From: Cupriavidus taiwanensis LMG 19424
GTDB lineage: Bacteria; Pseudomonadota; Gammaproteobacteria; Burkholderiales; Burkholderiaceae
Direction of reading: 5' to 3'
Assembly (NCBI RefSeq): GCF_000069785.1
Contig: NC_010530.1
Coordinates: forward strand, 986,001-1,050,000
DNA: 64,000 bases
Shown: positions 1 through 8,605 of the stretch, one piece after another
Numbering within the stretch: position 1 is the stretch's first letter
Layout: the number at the start of each line of letters is the position of its first letter
Translations under genes and position numbers: made by a program
The notes under the pieces: generated by a model
The model's database searches: none
What the model was told of the DNA's origin: nothing
What the model saw: the letters and a program-made list of their open reading frames with translations, nothing else

Positions 1-487
1 CGTCATGAATGAATGGGCCAAGGACCAGGAGTCCGGGAACATCACCATGATTCCCGATGGCAACGGGGAGTTCACCGAAGGCATGGGCATGCTGGTGGAC
101 AAGGCCGACCTGGGCTTCGGCAAGCGCAGCTGGCGCTATGCGATGCTGGTCAAGGACGGCGTGGTGCAAAAGATGTTCATCGAGCCGGAAGAGCCGGGCG
201 ACCCGTTCAAGGTGTCCGATGCCGACACCATGCTGGCCTACATCGCCCCCGGCGCGCGCAAGCCTGACCAGGTGGTGGTGTTCTCCAAGGTCGGTTGCTC
301 GTTCTGCGCCAAGGCGAAGCAGCTGCTGGACGACAACGGCTTCGACTACGTCGACGTGCCGCTCGACAACAAGGTGCGCGGCAAGGTGCTGGGCGCCGTG
401 TCCGGTGAAATGACCGCGCCGCAGGTCTTCATCAACGGCAAGCTGATCGGCGGCGCCGAAGCGCTGCAGCAATACCTGGCCGCCTGA
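1..487 (+). CDS. Peroxiredoxin-glutaredoxin hybrid, C-terminal part (5' end outside window)
   Basis: Thiol peroxidase fused to its own glutaredoxin reductant; such hybrids reduce peroxides using glutathione. The visible 160 residues start inside the peroxiredoxin domain (the FGKRSWRYAMLV stretch is typical of Prx5-type proteins near their C-terminus) and continue into a glutaredoxin domain from about residue 87, with a CSFC redox motif at residues 98-101 and the TAPQVFINGKLIGG glutathione-binding segment. The methionine at base 5 is internal: the frame is open to the window edge and the residues before it read like family sequence. The 5' part lies outside the window. Confidence 0.85.
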   Translation, partial: VMNEWAKDQESGNITMIPDGNGEFTEGMGMLVDKADLGFGKRSWRYAMLVKDGVVQKMFIEPEEPGDPFKVSDADTMLAYIAPGARKPDQVVVFSKVGCSFCAKAKQLLDDNGFDYVDVPLDNKVRGKVLGAVSGEMTAPQVFINGKLIGGAEALQQYLAA

Positions 488-547
488 GCCGCAATCAGCC
501 GTATCCGCGGATTGCCCCGAACCACGGGGCCGGCAGTCGCCGGACCC

Positions 548-591
548 GATGGCGCCGCCTTGCCCGCGAATCCGCACCGGGCGGCGCCATC
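548..591. terminator. 12-bp perfect inverted repeat, possible terminator
   Basis: Arms at 548-559 and 580-591 (GATGGCGCCGCC and its complement) with a 20-base loop, between the glutaredoxin gene and the next flavoprotein. There is no T tract, so this is either a weak terminator or just a stable RNA hairpin. Confidence 0.4.
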
Positions 592-644
592 CAGCCCGCT
601 GATTGACCCAGCCTGACGCTTCAGAACACAAAGGAACCACCGCC

Positions 645-2045
645 ATGACCACCATCCAGACCGACGTCGCCGTGATCGGCGCAGGCACCGCCGGCCTTGC
701 CGCCTACCGCGCCGCGATTGCGGCGGGCAAGCGTGCCGTGATCATCGAAGGCGGCCCCTACGGCACCACCTGTGCCCGCGTGGGCTGCATGCCCTCCAAG
801 CTGCTGATCGCCGCGGCCGAGGCCGCGCATGAACTGCGCCACACCGCGCCGTTCGGCGTGCATGTCGACGGCCATATCCGCATCGACGGCCGCGAGGTGA
901 TGGCGCGCGTGCGCAGCGAGCGCGACCGCTTTGTCGGTTTTGTGGTGCGCGGCGTGGAGAACATCGCGCCGGCCGACCGCATTCGCGGCTATGCCCGCTT
1001 TATCGACACCACCACGCTGGACGTGGACGGGCACACCACCGTGCGCGCCAGCCGCGTGGTCATCGCTACCGGTTCCACGCCCGTGCTGCCGGCGCCGTTC
1101 CAGGTGTTCGGCGACCGCCTGATCGTCAACGACGATGTGTTCTCGTGGCAGGACCTGCCCGGCAGCGTGGTGGTGTTCGGCCCCGGCGTGATCGGGCTGG
1201 AGCTGGGCCAGGCACTGTCGCGGCTGGGGGTGCGGGTGCGCGTGTTCGGCGTCAGCGGTTCGCTCGGGCCGCTGACCGACCCGGTGGTCCGCGCCGAGGC
1301 GGCCCGCACCTTCAACCAGGAGTTCTATCTCGATCCCGACGCCAGGATCACCGACATGGGCCGCGACGGCGACCAGGTCGTGGTGACCTATCTCGACCGC
1401 GAAGGCCGCAGCGTGACCGAGCGCTTCGACTACGCGCTGGCAGCTACCGGCCGCGCGCCCAATGTGCGCGGCCTGGGCCTGGAGAACACCGGCCTGGCGC
1501 TGGATGCGCGCGGCGTGCCGCTGTTCGACGCGAACACGCTGCAGTGTGGCAATGCGCCGGTCTTTATCGCCGGCGATGCCAACAACATCCTGCCGCTGCT
1601 GCACGAGGCCGCCGACGAAGGCAAGGCCGCCGGCGAGAACGCCGCCAACTATCCGCAGGTGCAGCCGCTGGCGCGCCGCGCGCCGATCGCGGTGGTGTTC
1701 ACGGACCCGCAGATCGCGATGGTCGGCCAGCGCTACGCCGAGCTGGCAGCGCGCGGGGAGGACAGCTTCGTCACCGGCGAGGTCAGCTTCGAAGACCAGG
1801 GCCGCAGCCGCGTCATGCTGAAGAACCGGGGGCTGATGCACGTCTATGCCGACAAGGCCACGGGCCGCTTCCTGGGCGCCGAATGGACCGGCCCGCGCGC
1901 CGAGAATATTGCCCACCTGCTGGCGTGGTCGTACCAGCAGGGCCTGACCATCGCGCAGATGCTGACGATGCCGTTCTACCACCCGGTGGTGGAAGAGGGC
2001 CTGCGCACGGCGCTGCGCGATGCCGCCGCCAAACTGGAAGGCTGA
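645..2045 (+). CDS. FAD-dependent pyridine nucleotide-disulfide oxidoreductase (dihydrolipoamide dehydrogenase-like)
   Basis: 466-residue class I flavoprotein. The N-terminal FAD-binding motif GAGTAGLAA is at residues 12-20, the redox-active pair is C43/C48 in TTCARVGCMPSK, a second Rossmann motif lies near residue 190 (GPGVIGLELG), and the FAD motif FIAGDAN follows near 307. The C-terminal dimer interface carries YHPVVEEG where classical E3 enzymes have HPT-E, so the base His-Glu pair is kept but the context differs. Not beside any 2-oxo acid dehydrogenase gene, so the physiological disulfide substrate is unknown. Start at 645 chosen because AAGGAA lies 9 bases upstream; an earlier in-frame TTG at 603 has no ribosome site. 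Confidence 0.88.
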   Translation: MTTIQTDVAVIGAGTAGLAAYRAAIAAGKRAVIIEGGPYGTTCARVGCMPSKLLIAAAEAAHELRHTAPFGVHVDGHIRIDGREVMARVRSERDRFVGFVVRGVENIAPADRIRGYARFIDTTTLDVDGHTTVRASRVVIATGSTPVLPAPFQVFGDRLIVNDDVFSWQDLPGSVVVFGPGVIGLELGQALSRLGVRVRVFGVSGSLGPLTDPVVRAEAARTFNQEFYLDPDARITDMGRDGDQVVVTYLDREGRSVTERFDYALAATGRAPNVRGLGLENTGLALDARGVPLFDANTLQCGNAPVFIAGDANNILPLLHEAADEGKAAGENAANYPQVQPLARRAPIAVVFTDPQIAMVGQRYAELAARGEDSFVTGEVSFEDQGRSRVMLKNRGLMHVYADKATGRFLGAEWTGPRAENIAHLLAWSYQQGLTIAQMLTMPFYHPVVEEGLRTALRDAAAKLEG

Positions 2046-2056
2046 CCGCGCGGCGA

Positions 2057-2085
2057 TTGCTAGACAGGTCTGTCTGTCATAGTAT
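2057..2085 (+). promoter_or_regulatory. Promoter with internal palindrome ahead of TetR gene
   Basis: TTGCTA (2057-2062), 17-base spacer, TAGTAT (2080-2085). The spacer holds AGACAGGTCTGTCT (2062-2075), two 6-base arms around GT. This is a plausible autoregulatory operator for the TetR protein encoded 74 bases downstream. Confidence 0.5.
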
Positions 2086-2158
2086 CGAGGCACAGGTGCG
2101 GGGCGGCGCTTGGCGCTGCCCCGGTGAAGTCCTGTTTTCGCTACCCCGCTTGCACCAC

Positions 2159-2707
2159 ATGGCCACTCCTTCCGCCCGCGACCGCATCCTCGACACCGCC
2201 GCCCGCCTGTTCTACCAGGAGGGCTATCGCGCCACCGGCATCGACCGGATCATTGCCGAATCCGGCGTGGCCAAGATGTCGCTCTACCGGCATTTCGCCT
2301 CCAAGAACGCGTTGATCGCGGCGTTCCTGGCGCGCCGGCATGACGAATGGATGGCGTGGTTCCGCCAGGACGTGGAAGCCCGCCTGGCCGCGCGGCCCCG
2401 CCTGGACGTGATCGCCGACACCCTGGCCGACTGGTTCGCCCGCGACTTCCGCGGCTGCGCCTTCATCAACGTCGTGGCCGAGGCGGGCGGCGACGCCGAA
2501 GCGCAGCAGCAAGCCGCGGCCCACAAGGCCGACCTGGAGGGCTTCGTCGCCGACATCGCGGCACGCCTGGGGCTGCGCGAACCACAGGCGGTGGCGGCGG
2601 AGGCGATGCTGTGCATCGAGGGCATGATCGTGCGCTACCAGATGCAGCCGGACCGCGCGGTGATCGAGGCGGGCAGGCGGTTGCTTGGCCGTTTGCAGGG
2701 CGAATAG
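2159..2707 (+). CDS. TetR/AcrR family transcriptional regulator
   Basis: 182 residues. The N-terminal helix-turn-helix (residues about 10-55, ending SLYRHFASKNALIAAF) is characteristic of TetR repressors; the C-terminal half resembles the ligand-binding domain of regulators of the YcdC/AcrR type. Start ATG at 2159 gives a normal-length protein. It has its own promoter with a palindrome and may control itself and the upstream flavoprotein or downstream receptor; the ligand is unknown. Confidence 0.85.
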   Translation: MATPSARDRILDTAARLFYQEGYRATGIDRIIAESGVAKMSLYRHFASKNALIAAFLARRHDEWMAWFRQDVEARLAARPRLDVIADTLADWFARDFRGCAFINVVAEAGGDAEAQQQAAAHKADLEGFVADIAARLGLREPQAVAAEAMLCIEGMIVRYQMQPDRAVIEAGRRLLGRLQGE

Positions 2708-2776
2708 TCGCAAAGAGGGCAGAAAATTCCGCACGGAGGCGTGGACTTTGTCTGCTTCTTGACACATTCAGGCTAC

Positions 2777-2820
2777 AATTCTGATGTAATCACGAATCAT
2801 TCCTATTCGTAATCAGAATT
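2777..2820. promoter_or_regulatory. Interrupted dyad upstream of siderophore receptor (possible iron-regulator site)
   Basis: Outer arms AATTCTGAT (2777-2785) and ATCAGAATT (2812-2820) are perfect 9-mers; inner arms ACGAAT (2792-2797) and ATTCGT (2805-2810) are also complementary. TTGACA at 2759-2764 lies just upstream. The A/T-rich dyad in front of a TonB-dependent receptor is where a Fur-type or sigma-factor-linked site is expected, but it is not a clear match to the classical Fur box. Confidence 0.45.
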
Positions 2821-2872
2821 TTCCACTTGTGATGCCGCTTCGGCGGCAGCTCCACCTTCAGATCCCTGAGTG

Positions 2873-5083
2873 ATGTCTCTGCACCCGAATCGTCGGGCAA
2901 AGCTGCGCTTTGCCCGCTCCGCGCCTGTCACCCCATACCGTCTTTCCCTGACCACCCTCGTGCTGAGCCTGCAGGCCGGCGGCGTGTTTGCGCAGTCCGG
3001 CGATAGCCCTGCGCCTGCCGCGCCGGCGGCCGCCGCCGCGGCGGAATTGCCGGCGGTCACGGTGCGCGCCAGCAGCGATGATGAGACCGCCACCGGTCCG
3101 GTCCATGGCTTTGTGGCGAAGCGCAGCGCCACTGCCACCAAGACCGACACGCCGGTGATGGAGACGCCCCAGTCGATCACCGTCATCACGCGCGACCGCA
3201 TGGAGGCGCAGGGCGCGCAGACCGTGCAGCAGGCCATCGGCTATAGCGCCGGGGTCTACGCCGGTCCCTTCGGCAATGACGCGCGCGGTGACTGGGGCCG
3301 GTTCCGCGGCACTGAGTTCACGCAGTATCGCGATGGCTTGCTGAACCAGGTCGGCTTCTACAACAACGTGCGTCCCGATGTTTACGCACTCGAGCGCATC
3401 GATGTGCTGCGCGGGCCGTCGTCGATGCTGTTCGGGCAGGGCGCGGTCGGCGGCATCCTGAACCTGGTCAGCAAGCGTCCGCAAGCGGAAGCGGCGCGCG
3501 AGATCGGGGTGCAGTTCGGCAACTACAACCGCAAGCAGGTGCAGGCCGACCTGACCGGTCCGCTCGATGCGGACGGCAAGTGGCTGTACCGCCTGGTGGC
3601 GCTGGCGCGCGACAGCGACACGCAGGTGGACTACGTGCAGGACAACCGCTACCTTCTCGCGCCCTCGCTGACATGGCGGCCGACCCAGGACACCTCGCTG
3701 ACGCTGCTGGCCAACTTCCAGCGCGACGTGAGCGGGACTTCGGTCGGTTTCTTCCCGTGGCGCGGCACGCTGTACCCGAACCCGGGCGGGCAGATTCCCG
3801 ACCACCTGTTCATCAGCGAACCCGGCTTTGACCGCTACACCGCCGAGCAGCAGTCGGTCGGCTACGAATTCCAGCACAAGTTCAACGACACCGTGACGGT
3901 GCGGCAGAACCTGCGTTATTCGCACAGTTCGGTGGACTACCGCAGCATCTACGCGCGATTCAACGATGCCAATCGCGGCTGGGTGCCAGGCAGCAACACG
4001 CTGATGAACCGCACCGTCTACGTGAATCAGCCCACGCTGAATTCATTCGCGGTCGACACGCAGGCGCAGACCAACTTCCGCACCGGCCCGGTCCAGCACA
4101 CGCTGCTGACGGGCGTTGACTACCAGCATGCTGAAATCACCGGGACCACCGGCGTGGGCGGCTCCGCCGCGCCGCTCGATGTGTTCAACCCGGTCTACGG
4201 CAATTTCACGCCGCCCGGCACGCGCTCACTGAACCCTGCCACGCAAGCGCAAACCGGCCTGTACGTGCAGGACCAGCTGGCCTGGAACAAGTGGCTGCTG
4301 ATGCTGGGGTTGCGCTATGACTGGTCGCGCGCCGCGCAGGACAACACGCCGTCGGCCAGCCGCGACGACAGCGAGCTGACCAAGCGTGCCGGCCTGATGT
4401 ACCGCTCCGATATCGGCCTGAACCCGTATGTCAGCTACTCCGAGTCGTTCCAGGGGCTGGCCGGCTTCAACAAGGCCAACCAGGCCTTCAAGCCGCTGCG
4501 CGGCTCGCAGTGGGAGGCGGGCATCAAGTACCAGCCGCCGGGCAAGAACGCCACGCTGACCATCGCGGCATTCGACATGCGCGAGAAGAACCGCAAGACC
4601 GCCGGCGTGGTCAACGGCATTCCGGATTCGGTGCAGGTGGGCGAAGCGCGCACGCGCGGCATCGAGGTGGAGGCACTGGCTTCGCTGACGAACCGGCTGG
4701 ACCTGATCGCGACCTACACCTACCTGGATGCGCGCGTGATCGACGGCACCCCGGCCGAGGTCGGCAAGAAGCTGGCCAGCACGCCGTCGAACATGGCGTC
4801 GCTGTGGGCCAACTATCGCTTCAAGCTGTTCGGGATCCCGGGCTTCGTGGCGGGCGGCGGCTTGCGCTACGTCGGGCCCAGCTATGACGGCAACGACCAG
4901 AACCGGGTCGGCGGCGTGACGCTGTACGACGCGATGATCGCCTATGACCACGGCCCGCTACGGGTCGCGCTGAATGCCAACAACCTGTTCGACAAGCAGT
5001 TCCTGACCACCTGCCTGGCGCGCGGTGACTGCTACTTCGGCGCGCGCCGCACGGTGGTGGGCACCGTCACCTATCGCTTCTGA
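2873..5083 (+). CDS. TonB-dependent siderophore receptor
   Basis: 736-residue outer-membrane receptor that imports ferric siderophores with energy from TonB-ExbBD. A signal peptide ends near AQSG (about residue 41), a TonB box-like LPAVTVRAS follows, then a plug domain (METPQSITVITRDRMEAQGAQT, cut here as the typical plug start, through RIDVLRGPSSMLFGQGAVGGILN) and a 22-strand barrel ending with the aromatic YRF signature. The plug wording is that of the ferrichrome/ferrioxamine/pyoverdine receptor superfamily; the specific siderophore cannot be told. Single-gene unit preceded by a dyad; no sigma/anti-sigma pair is adjacent and no N-terminal signalling domain is present. Confidence 0.92.
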   Translation: MSLHPNRRAKLRFARSAPVTPYRLSLTTLVLSLQAGGVFAQSGDSPAPAAPAAAAAAELPAVTVRASSDDETATGPVHGFVAKRSATATKTDTPVMETPQSITVITRDRMEAQGAQTVQQAIGYSAGVYAGPFGNDARGDWGRFRGTEFTQYRDGLLNQVGFYNNVRPDVYALERIDVLRGPSSMLFGQGAVGGILNLVSKRPQAEAAREIGVQFGNYNRKQVQADLTGPLDADGKWLYRLVALARDSDTQVDYVQDNRYLLAPSLTWRPTQDTSLTLLANFQRDVSGTSVGFFPWRGTLYPNPGGQIPDHLFISEPGFDRYTAEQQSVGYEFQHKFNDTVTVRQNLRYSHSSVDYRSIYARFNDANRGWVPGSNTLMNRTVYVNQPTLNSFAVDTQAQTNFRTGPVQHTLLTGVDYQHAEITGTTGVGGSAAPLDVFNPVYGNFTPPGTRSLNPATQAQTGLYVQDQLAWNKWLLMLGLRYDWSRAAQDNTPSASRDDSELTKRAGLMYRSDIGLNPYVSYSESFQGLAGFNKANQAFKPLRGSQWEAGIKYQPPGKNATLTIAAFDMREKNRKTAGVVNGIPDSVQVGEARTRGIEVEALASLTNRLDLIATYTYLDARVIDGTPAEVGKKLASTPSNMASLWANYRFKLFGIPGFVAGGGLRYVGPSYDGNDQNRVGGVTLYDAMIAYDHGPLRVALNANNLFDKQFLTTCLARGDCYFGARRTVVGTVTYRF

Positions 5084-5103
5084 GCGGGGCCGGCGCGGAC
5101 GGC

Positions 5104-5790
5104 CTAATCGGAGTCGGGAATGGGCGCTCCCTGCGCTTTGGGCGCGGGCTCGGCCCGCAGTGCGTCCGCCGGCAACAGCGAGAGGAAGGTGCGCGCGATC
5201 TCGGGATCCCGGCAGGTGAGCCAGTCGTCCCATTGCGAGCGCGGCACGATCACCACCGAGCGTTTCTCGTCGCCCGGCTTGTGGAAGCGCTGCATCAGCG
5301 GATGCTGTGCCGAATTGACGGTCAGCATGGTGAAGGACAGCGCCTGGTCCGGCCAGCCGCGCCACAGTCCCGCAATGCCGAAGGCCGGCTCGCCGGGCAG
5401 CCAGACGCGCCAGCGCACCGGCTTGCCCGACGCGCCGGCCGGCGCCGCACCGTTCGTGCCTGGGTCGGGATACGCAAACTCATAGAACGCCGTGGCCGGT
5501 ATCAGGCAGAGCTGGCCCTGGCGCCAGTAGCGCGCAAAGGCGGGGCGCTCGCCCACGGTTTCGCTGCGGGCATTGGTGCTGTCGTAGCGCCGCGCGCCTG
5601 GCGGAATGCGCGAGCGCGGCACCATGCCGAACGAGGCCAGGTCGGCGCTGCGCACACCGTCGTCGCCGGCGCGCACGATCGGCGCGGCATAGTCGGGGTA
5701 GGTCTCGGCCTTGTACACGCCCGCCGGCGGCTCCACGCCGAAGATTTCGCGCAGGATGCGGCGCTGGACCGGGGCATAGTTGGTGCACAT
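5104..5790 (-). CDS. SRAP domain abasic-site DNA-protein crosslinking protein (YedK/HMCES family)
   Basis: 228 residues. SRAP proteins shield abasic sites in single-stranded DNA by forming a thiazolidine link through a cysteine exposed at position 2 after Met removal. The start at 5790 was chosen because it puts Cys at position 2 (MCTNYAPV); the longer frame from 5886 would bury it. The conserved Asn region (STNARSET), the Glu-bearing strand (AFYEFA) and a C-terminal His region (PLMQRFHKPG) are visible. Convergent with the receptor gene. Confidence 0.88.
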   Translation of the reverse strand: MCTNYAPVQRRILREIFGVEPPAGVYKAETYPDYAAPIVRAGDDGVRSADLASFGMVPRSRIPPGARRYDSTNARSETVGERPAFARYWRQGQLCLIPATAFYEFAYPDPGTNGAAPAGASGKPVRWRVWLPGEPAFGIAGLWRGWPDQALSFTMLTVNSAQHPLMQRFHKPGDEKRSVVIVPRSQWDDWLTCRDPEIARTFLSLLPADALRAEPAPKAQGAPIPDSD

Positions 5791-6020
5791 GCGCTGTCTC
5801 CCGAGGGTGATGCCCGTATCGTGTGGGGCCGGCGGCGCTGCGTCAAGAACGCTTCGGCACGGCTGCCGGATTGGCAGAGGTGGCAAAAACCGTCAGCCGC
5901 GCTGGCGGAATCGGTTATTGCCGGACCGGCGCGGCGTGGCGCACACTCCTGCGGCAGCCGTGGCGCGGCACCGCGCACCGGCCACCGACTACCAGGCATA
6001 AGCCGGATTCAGGAGACACG

Positions 6021-7685
6021 ATGCGCGACTACGCCCAAGCTTTCGACGGATTTTCCCATGACGACGCCGTGGCACGGCAACTGCGCGGCAGCCTGGCGGC
6101 GATGAACGCCTGCGTCGAATGCTGCGACCGCCACGCGCAGCCTGGCCGGATTGCGCTGAACTGGGAAGGGCGCGATGGCGATGCGCGCAGCTGGACCTTT
6201 GCCGAGCTGCAGGCCCTGTCGGCGCAGTTCGCCGGCTTCCTGAAGGCGCAGGGCGTGCAGCCGGGCGACCGCGTCGCGGGCCTGTTGCCGCGCAACGCGG
6301 AACTGCTGGTGACGATCCTGGGCACCTGGCGCGCCGGTGCCGTGTACCAGCCGCTCTTTACCGCCTTCGGCCCCAAGGCTATCGAGCACCGGCTCAACGC
6401 GTCGGGCGCGAAGGTGGTGGTGACCGATACCGCCAACCGGCCCAAGCTGGATGAGGTGGCCGGCTGTCCTGCCATCGTCACGGTGAGCGGCACCCAGGGG
6501 AGCGCTGCGCAACCCGCCTTGGCGGCGGGCGACTTCAGCTTCTGGGCCGAGCTGGCGCGCCAGCCGGCGTCGTTCGAACCCGTGATGCGGCGCGGCGACG
6601 ATCCCTTCCTGATGATGTTCACCTCTGGCACCACCGGCCCGGCCAAGCCGCTGCTGGTGCCGCTCAAGGCCATTGTGGCGTTTGCGGGCTATATGCGCGA
6701 CGCGGTCGACCTGCGCGACGACGATGCCTTCTGGAACCTGGCCGACCCGGGTTGGGCCTACGGCCTGTACTACGCCGTCACCGGCCCGCTGTCGCTGGGC
6801 CATGCCACCACGTTCTACGACGGCCCCTTCAGCGTCGACAGCACCTGCCGCGTGATCCGCAAATACGGCATCACCAACCTGGCCGGCTCGCCCACGGCCT
6901 ACCGGTTGCTGATCGCGGCGGGCGAGGCCGTGTCAGGCCCGCTGCGCGGGCAGCTGCGTGCCGTCAGCAGCGCCGGCGAGCCGCTGAACCCCGAAGTGAT
7001 CCGCTGGTTTGCCAGCGAGCTTGGCGTGACCATCCACGACCACTATGGCCAGACCGAACTGGGCATGGTGCTGTGCAACCACCACGCGCTGGCCCATCCG
7101 GTGCGCATGGGCGCGGCCGGCTTTGCCAGCCCGGGGCACCGCGTGGTGGTGGTCGACGACACGCTGCGTGAACTGCCGCCCGGGCAGCCGGGCACGCTGG
7201 CACTGGACCTGAAGCGCTCGCCGATGTGCTGGTTCGGCGGCTATCACGGCACGCCCACCAGCGCCGTCGCCGGCGACTATTACCTGACCGGCGATTCCGC
7301 CGAGCTGAACGACGACGGCAGCATCAGCTTTATCGGCCGCGCCGACGACGTGATTACCACCTCCGGCTACCGGGTGGGGCCGTTCGATGTGGAAAGCGCG
7401 CTGATCGAACACCCGGCCGTGGTCGAGGCCGCGGTGATTGGCAAGCCCGACCCGGAACGCACCGAGCTGATCAAGGCCTTCGTGGTGCTGGACCGGCACC
7501 AGCAGGGCTCGCCCGAGCTGGCCGAGACGCTGCGCCTGCACGTGCGCAAGCGCCTGGCTGCCCATGCCTACCCGCGCGAAATCGAATTCGTGGCCGAATT
7601 GCCCAAGACCCCCAGCGGCAAGGTCCAGCGCTTTATCCTGCGCAACCAGGAAGTCGCCCGCGTGCGCCAGGCGGCGGGCGCCTGA
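6021..7685 (+). CDS. AMP-binding acyl/acetyl-CoA synthetase
   Basis: 554 residues of the ANL adenylate-forming superfamily; activates a carboxylic acid to acyl-AMP and then acyl-CoA. The P-loop TSGTTGPAKP is at residues 201-210, the YGQTE motif near 350, TGD near 425, and the C-terminal catalytic lysine is in PKTPSGKVQR near 535. The overall pattern is closest to acetyl- or medium-chain acyl-CoA synthetases. Start 6021 has AGGAGA 5 bases upstream. The substrate is not determined by sequence alone. Confidence 0.88.
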   Translation: MRDYAQAFDGFSHDDAVARQLRGSLAAMNACVECCDRHAQPGRIALNWEGRDGDARSWTFAELQALSAQFAGFLKAQGVQPGDRVAGLLPRNAELLVTILGTWRAGAVYQPLFTAFGPKAIEHRLNASGAKVVVTDTANRPKLDEVAGCPAIVTVSGTQGSAAQPALAAGDFSFWAELARQPASFEPVMRRGDDPFLMMFTSGTTGPAKPLLVPLKAIVAFAGYMRDAVDLRDDDAFWNLADPGWAYGLYYAVTGPLSLGHATTFYDGPFSVDSTCRVIRKYGITNLAGSPTAYRLLIAAGEAVSGPLRGQLRAVSSAGEPLNPEVIRWFASELGVTIHDHYGQTELGMVLCNHHALAHPVRMGAAGFASPGHRVVVVDDTLRELPPGQPGTLALDLKRSPMCWFGGYHGTPTSAVAGDYYLTGDSAELNDDGSISFIGRADDVITTSGYRVGPFDVESALIEHPAVVEAAVIGKPDPERTELIKAFVVLDRHQQGSPELAETLRLHVRKRLAAHAYPREIEFVAELPKTPSGKVQRFILRNQEVARVRQAAGA

Positions 7686-7725
7686 GCGCCGCCCGCTTGG
7701 CCGGAGGCCCGTGGGCCCGCCCCGG

Positions 7726-7751
7726 ACCGCTTCCTATAATGAGGAAGCGGT
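7726..7751. promoter_or_regulatory. Hairpin with TATAAT in its loop
   Basis: Perfect 9-bp inverted repeat ACCGCTTCC (7726-7734) / GGAAGCGGT (7743-7751) around TATAATGA. It may be the terminator of the synthetase gene without a T tract, or a -10 element (TATAAT, 7735-7740) for the BON gene buried in an operator palindrome. Confidence 0.4.
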
Positions 7752-7855
7752 TGCCGGGGCCCCGGGGGTGAAGGACGCCCGCGGCGCCGCTCCCGGCGCG
7801 CCTGCAGGCAGGGGCGCGCATCCTCCATCTCCAGACCAACCGGCGAGGCGACAAC

Positions 7856-8587
7856 ATGCAGAGTAGCGAAGCGGTGCTGACGCAGGCGCGCGCAGCCCTG
7901 GCCCATGTGCCGTATCAGGGCCATGTCCTCCATCCGACCATCCAGTTGCGGCTCTCCGACGGAGCGCTGATCCTTGAAGGCGAGGTGGCCGATATCGTCG
8001 ACAAGACCCGGGCCGCGGCGACACTGCGGCGCGTGGACGGCGTGACCAGCGTGATCGACCACCTGCGCGTGGCGAACGGGGGCGCGCCGGTCGGCGACGG
8101 CGAGCTGCGCGACGCCGTGTGCGAGCGCCTGCTCAATGCCGTCGAATTCCACAATTGCAAGATTTGCGCGCGCGTCAAGGGCAAGCCGGAAGCCATGCGC
8201 GAACCGGTGAGCGAACGCAACGGCTGGATCGAGGTCGCGGTGCAGGACGGCGTGGTGACGCTGTGGGGGCAGGTGATCAGCCTGTCGCACATGCGCCTGG
8301 CCGGCGTGCTGGCGTGGTGGTCGGGCGGCTGCCGCTGCGTGGTCAACGAACTGGTCGTGGCGCCAGCGGAGGCCGACCGCGACGATGAAATCACCGAGGC
8401 GTTGATGCTGGTGCTGGAGACCGATCCCTTCGTCGACGCCAGCCAGGTCAGCGCGCATACCCAGGACCGCGTGGTCACGTTGGAGGGCTGCGTCAGCAAC
8501 GAGCGCACGCGCCGCCAGGCCGAGCGCGATGCCTGGTACGTGCAGGGCGTGGAGGACGTGGTCAACCACATCTCCCTGCGCCCCTGA
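7856..8587 (+). CDS. BON-domain protein
   Basis: 243 residues with three BON-like modules (about residues 18-75, 78-160 and 175-240), each with the hydrophobic-G-x-V pattern (ILEGEVADIVDK, VTLWGQVISLSH, VTLEGCVSNERT). BON domains bind phospholipid or serve as envelope/osmotic-stress modules. No signal peptide is visible, so this copy is probably cytoplasmic. The central module has the inserted CKICAR pair of cysteines. Similar stand-alone BON proteins are often part of stress-induced sets. Confidence 0.8.
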   Translation: MQSSEAVLTQARAALAHVPYQGHVLHPTIQLRLSDGALILEGEVADIVDKTRAAATLRRVDGVTSVIDHLRVANGGAPVGDGELRDAVCERLLNAVEFHNCKICARVKGKPEAMREPVSERNGWIEVAVQDGVVTLWGQVISLSHMRLAGVLAWWSGGCRCVVNELVVAPAEADRDDEITEALMLVLETDPFVDASQVSAHTQDRVVTLEGCVSNERTRRQAERDAWYVQGVEDVVNHISLRP

Positions 8588-8605
8588 ACGGGGGCAAGCG
8601 AGTGG

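Noticed and set aside
621..2093. 490-codon open frame antisense to the flavoprotein gene
   Set aside because: Same GC-shadow effect; the sense frame has complete FAD and redox motifs.
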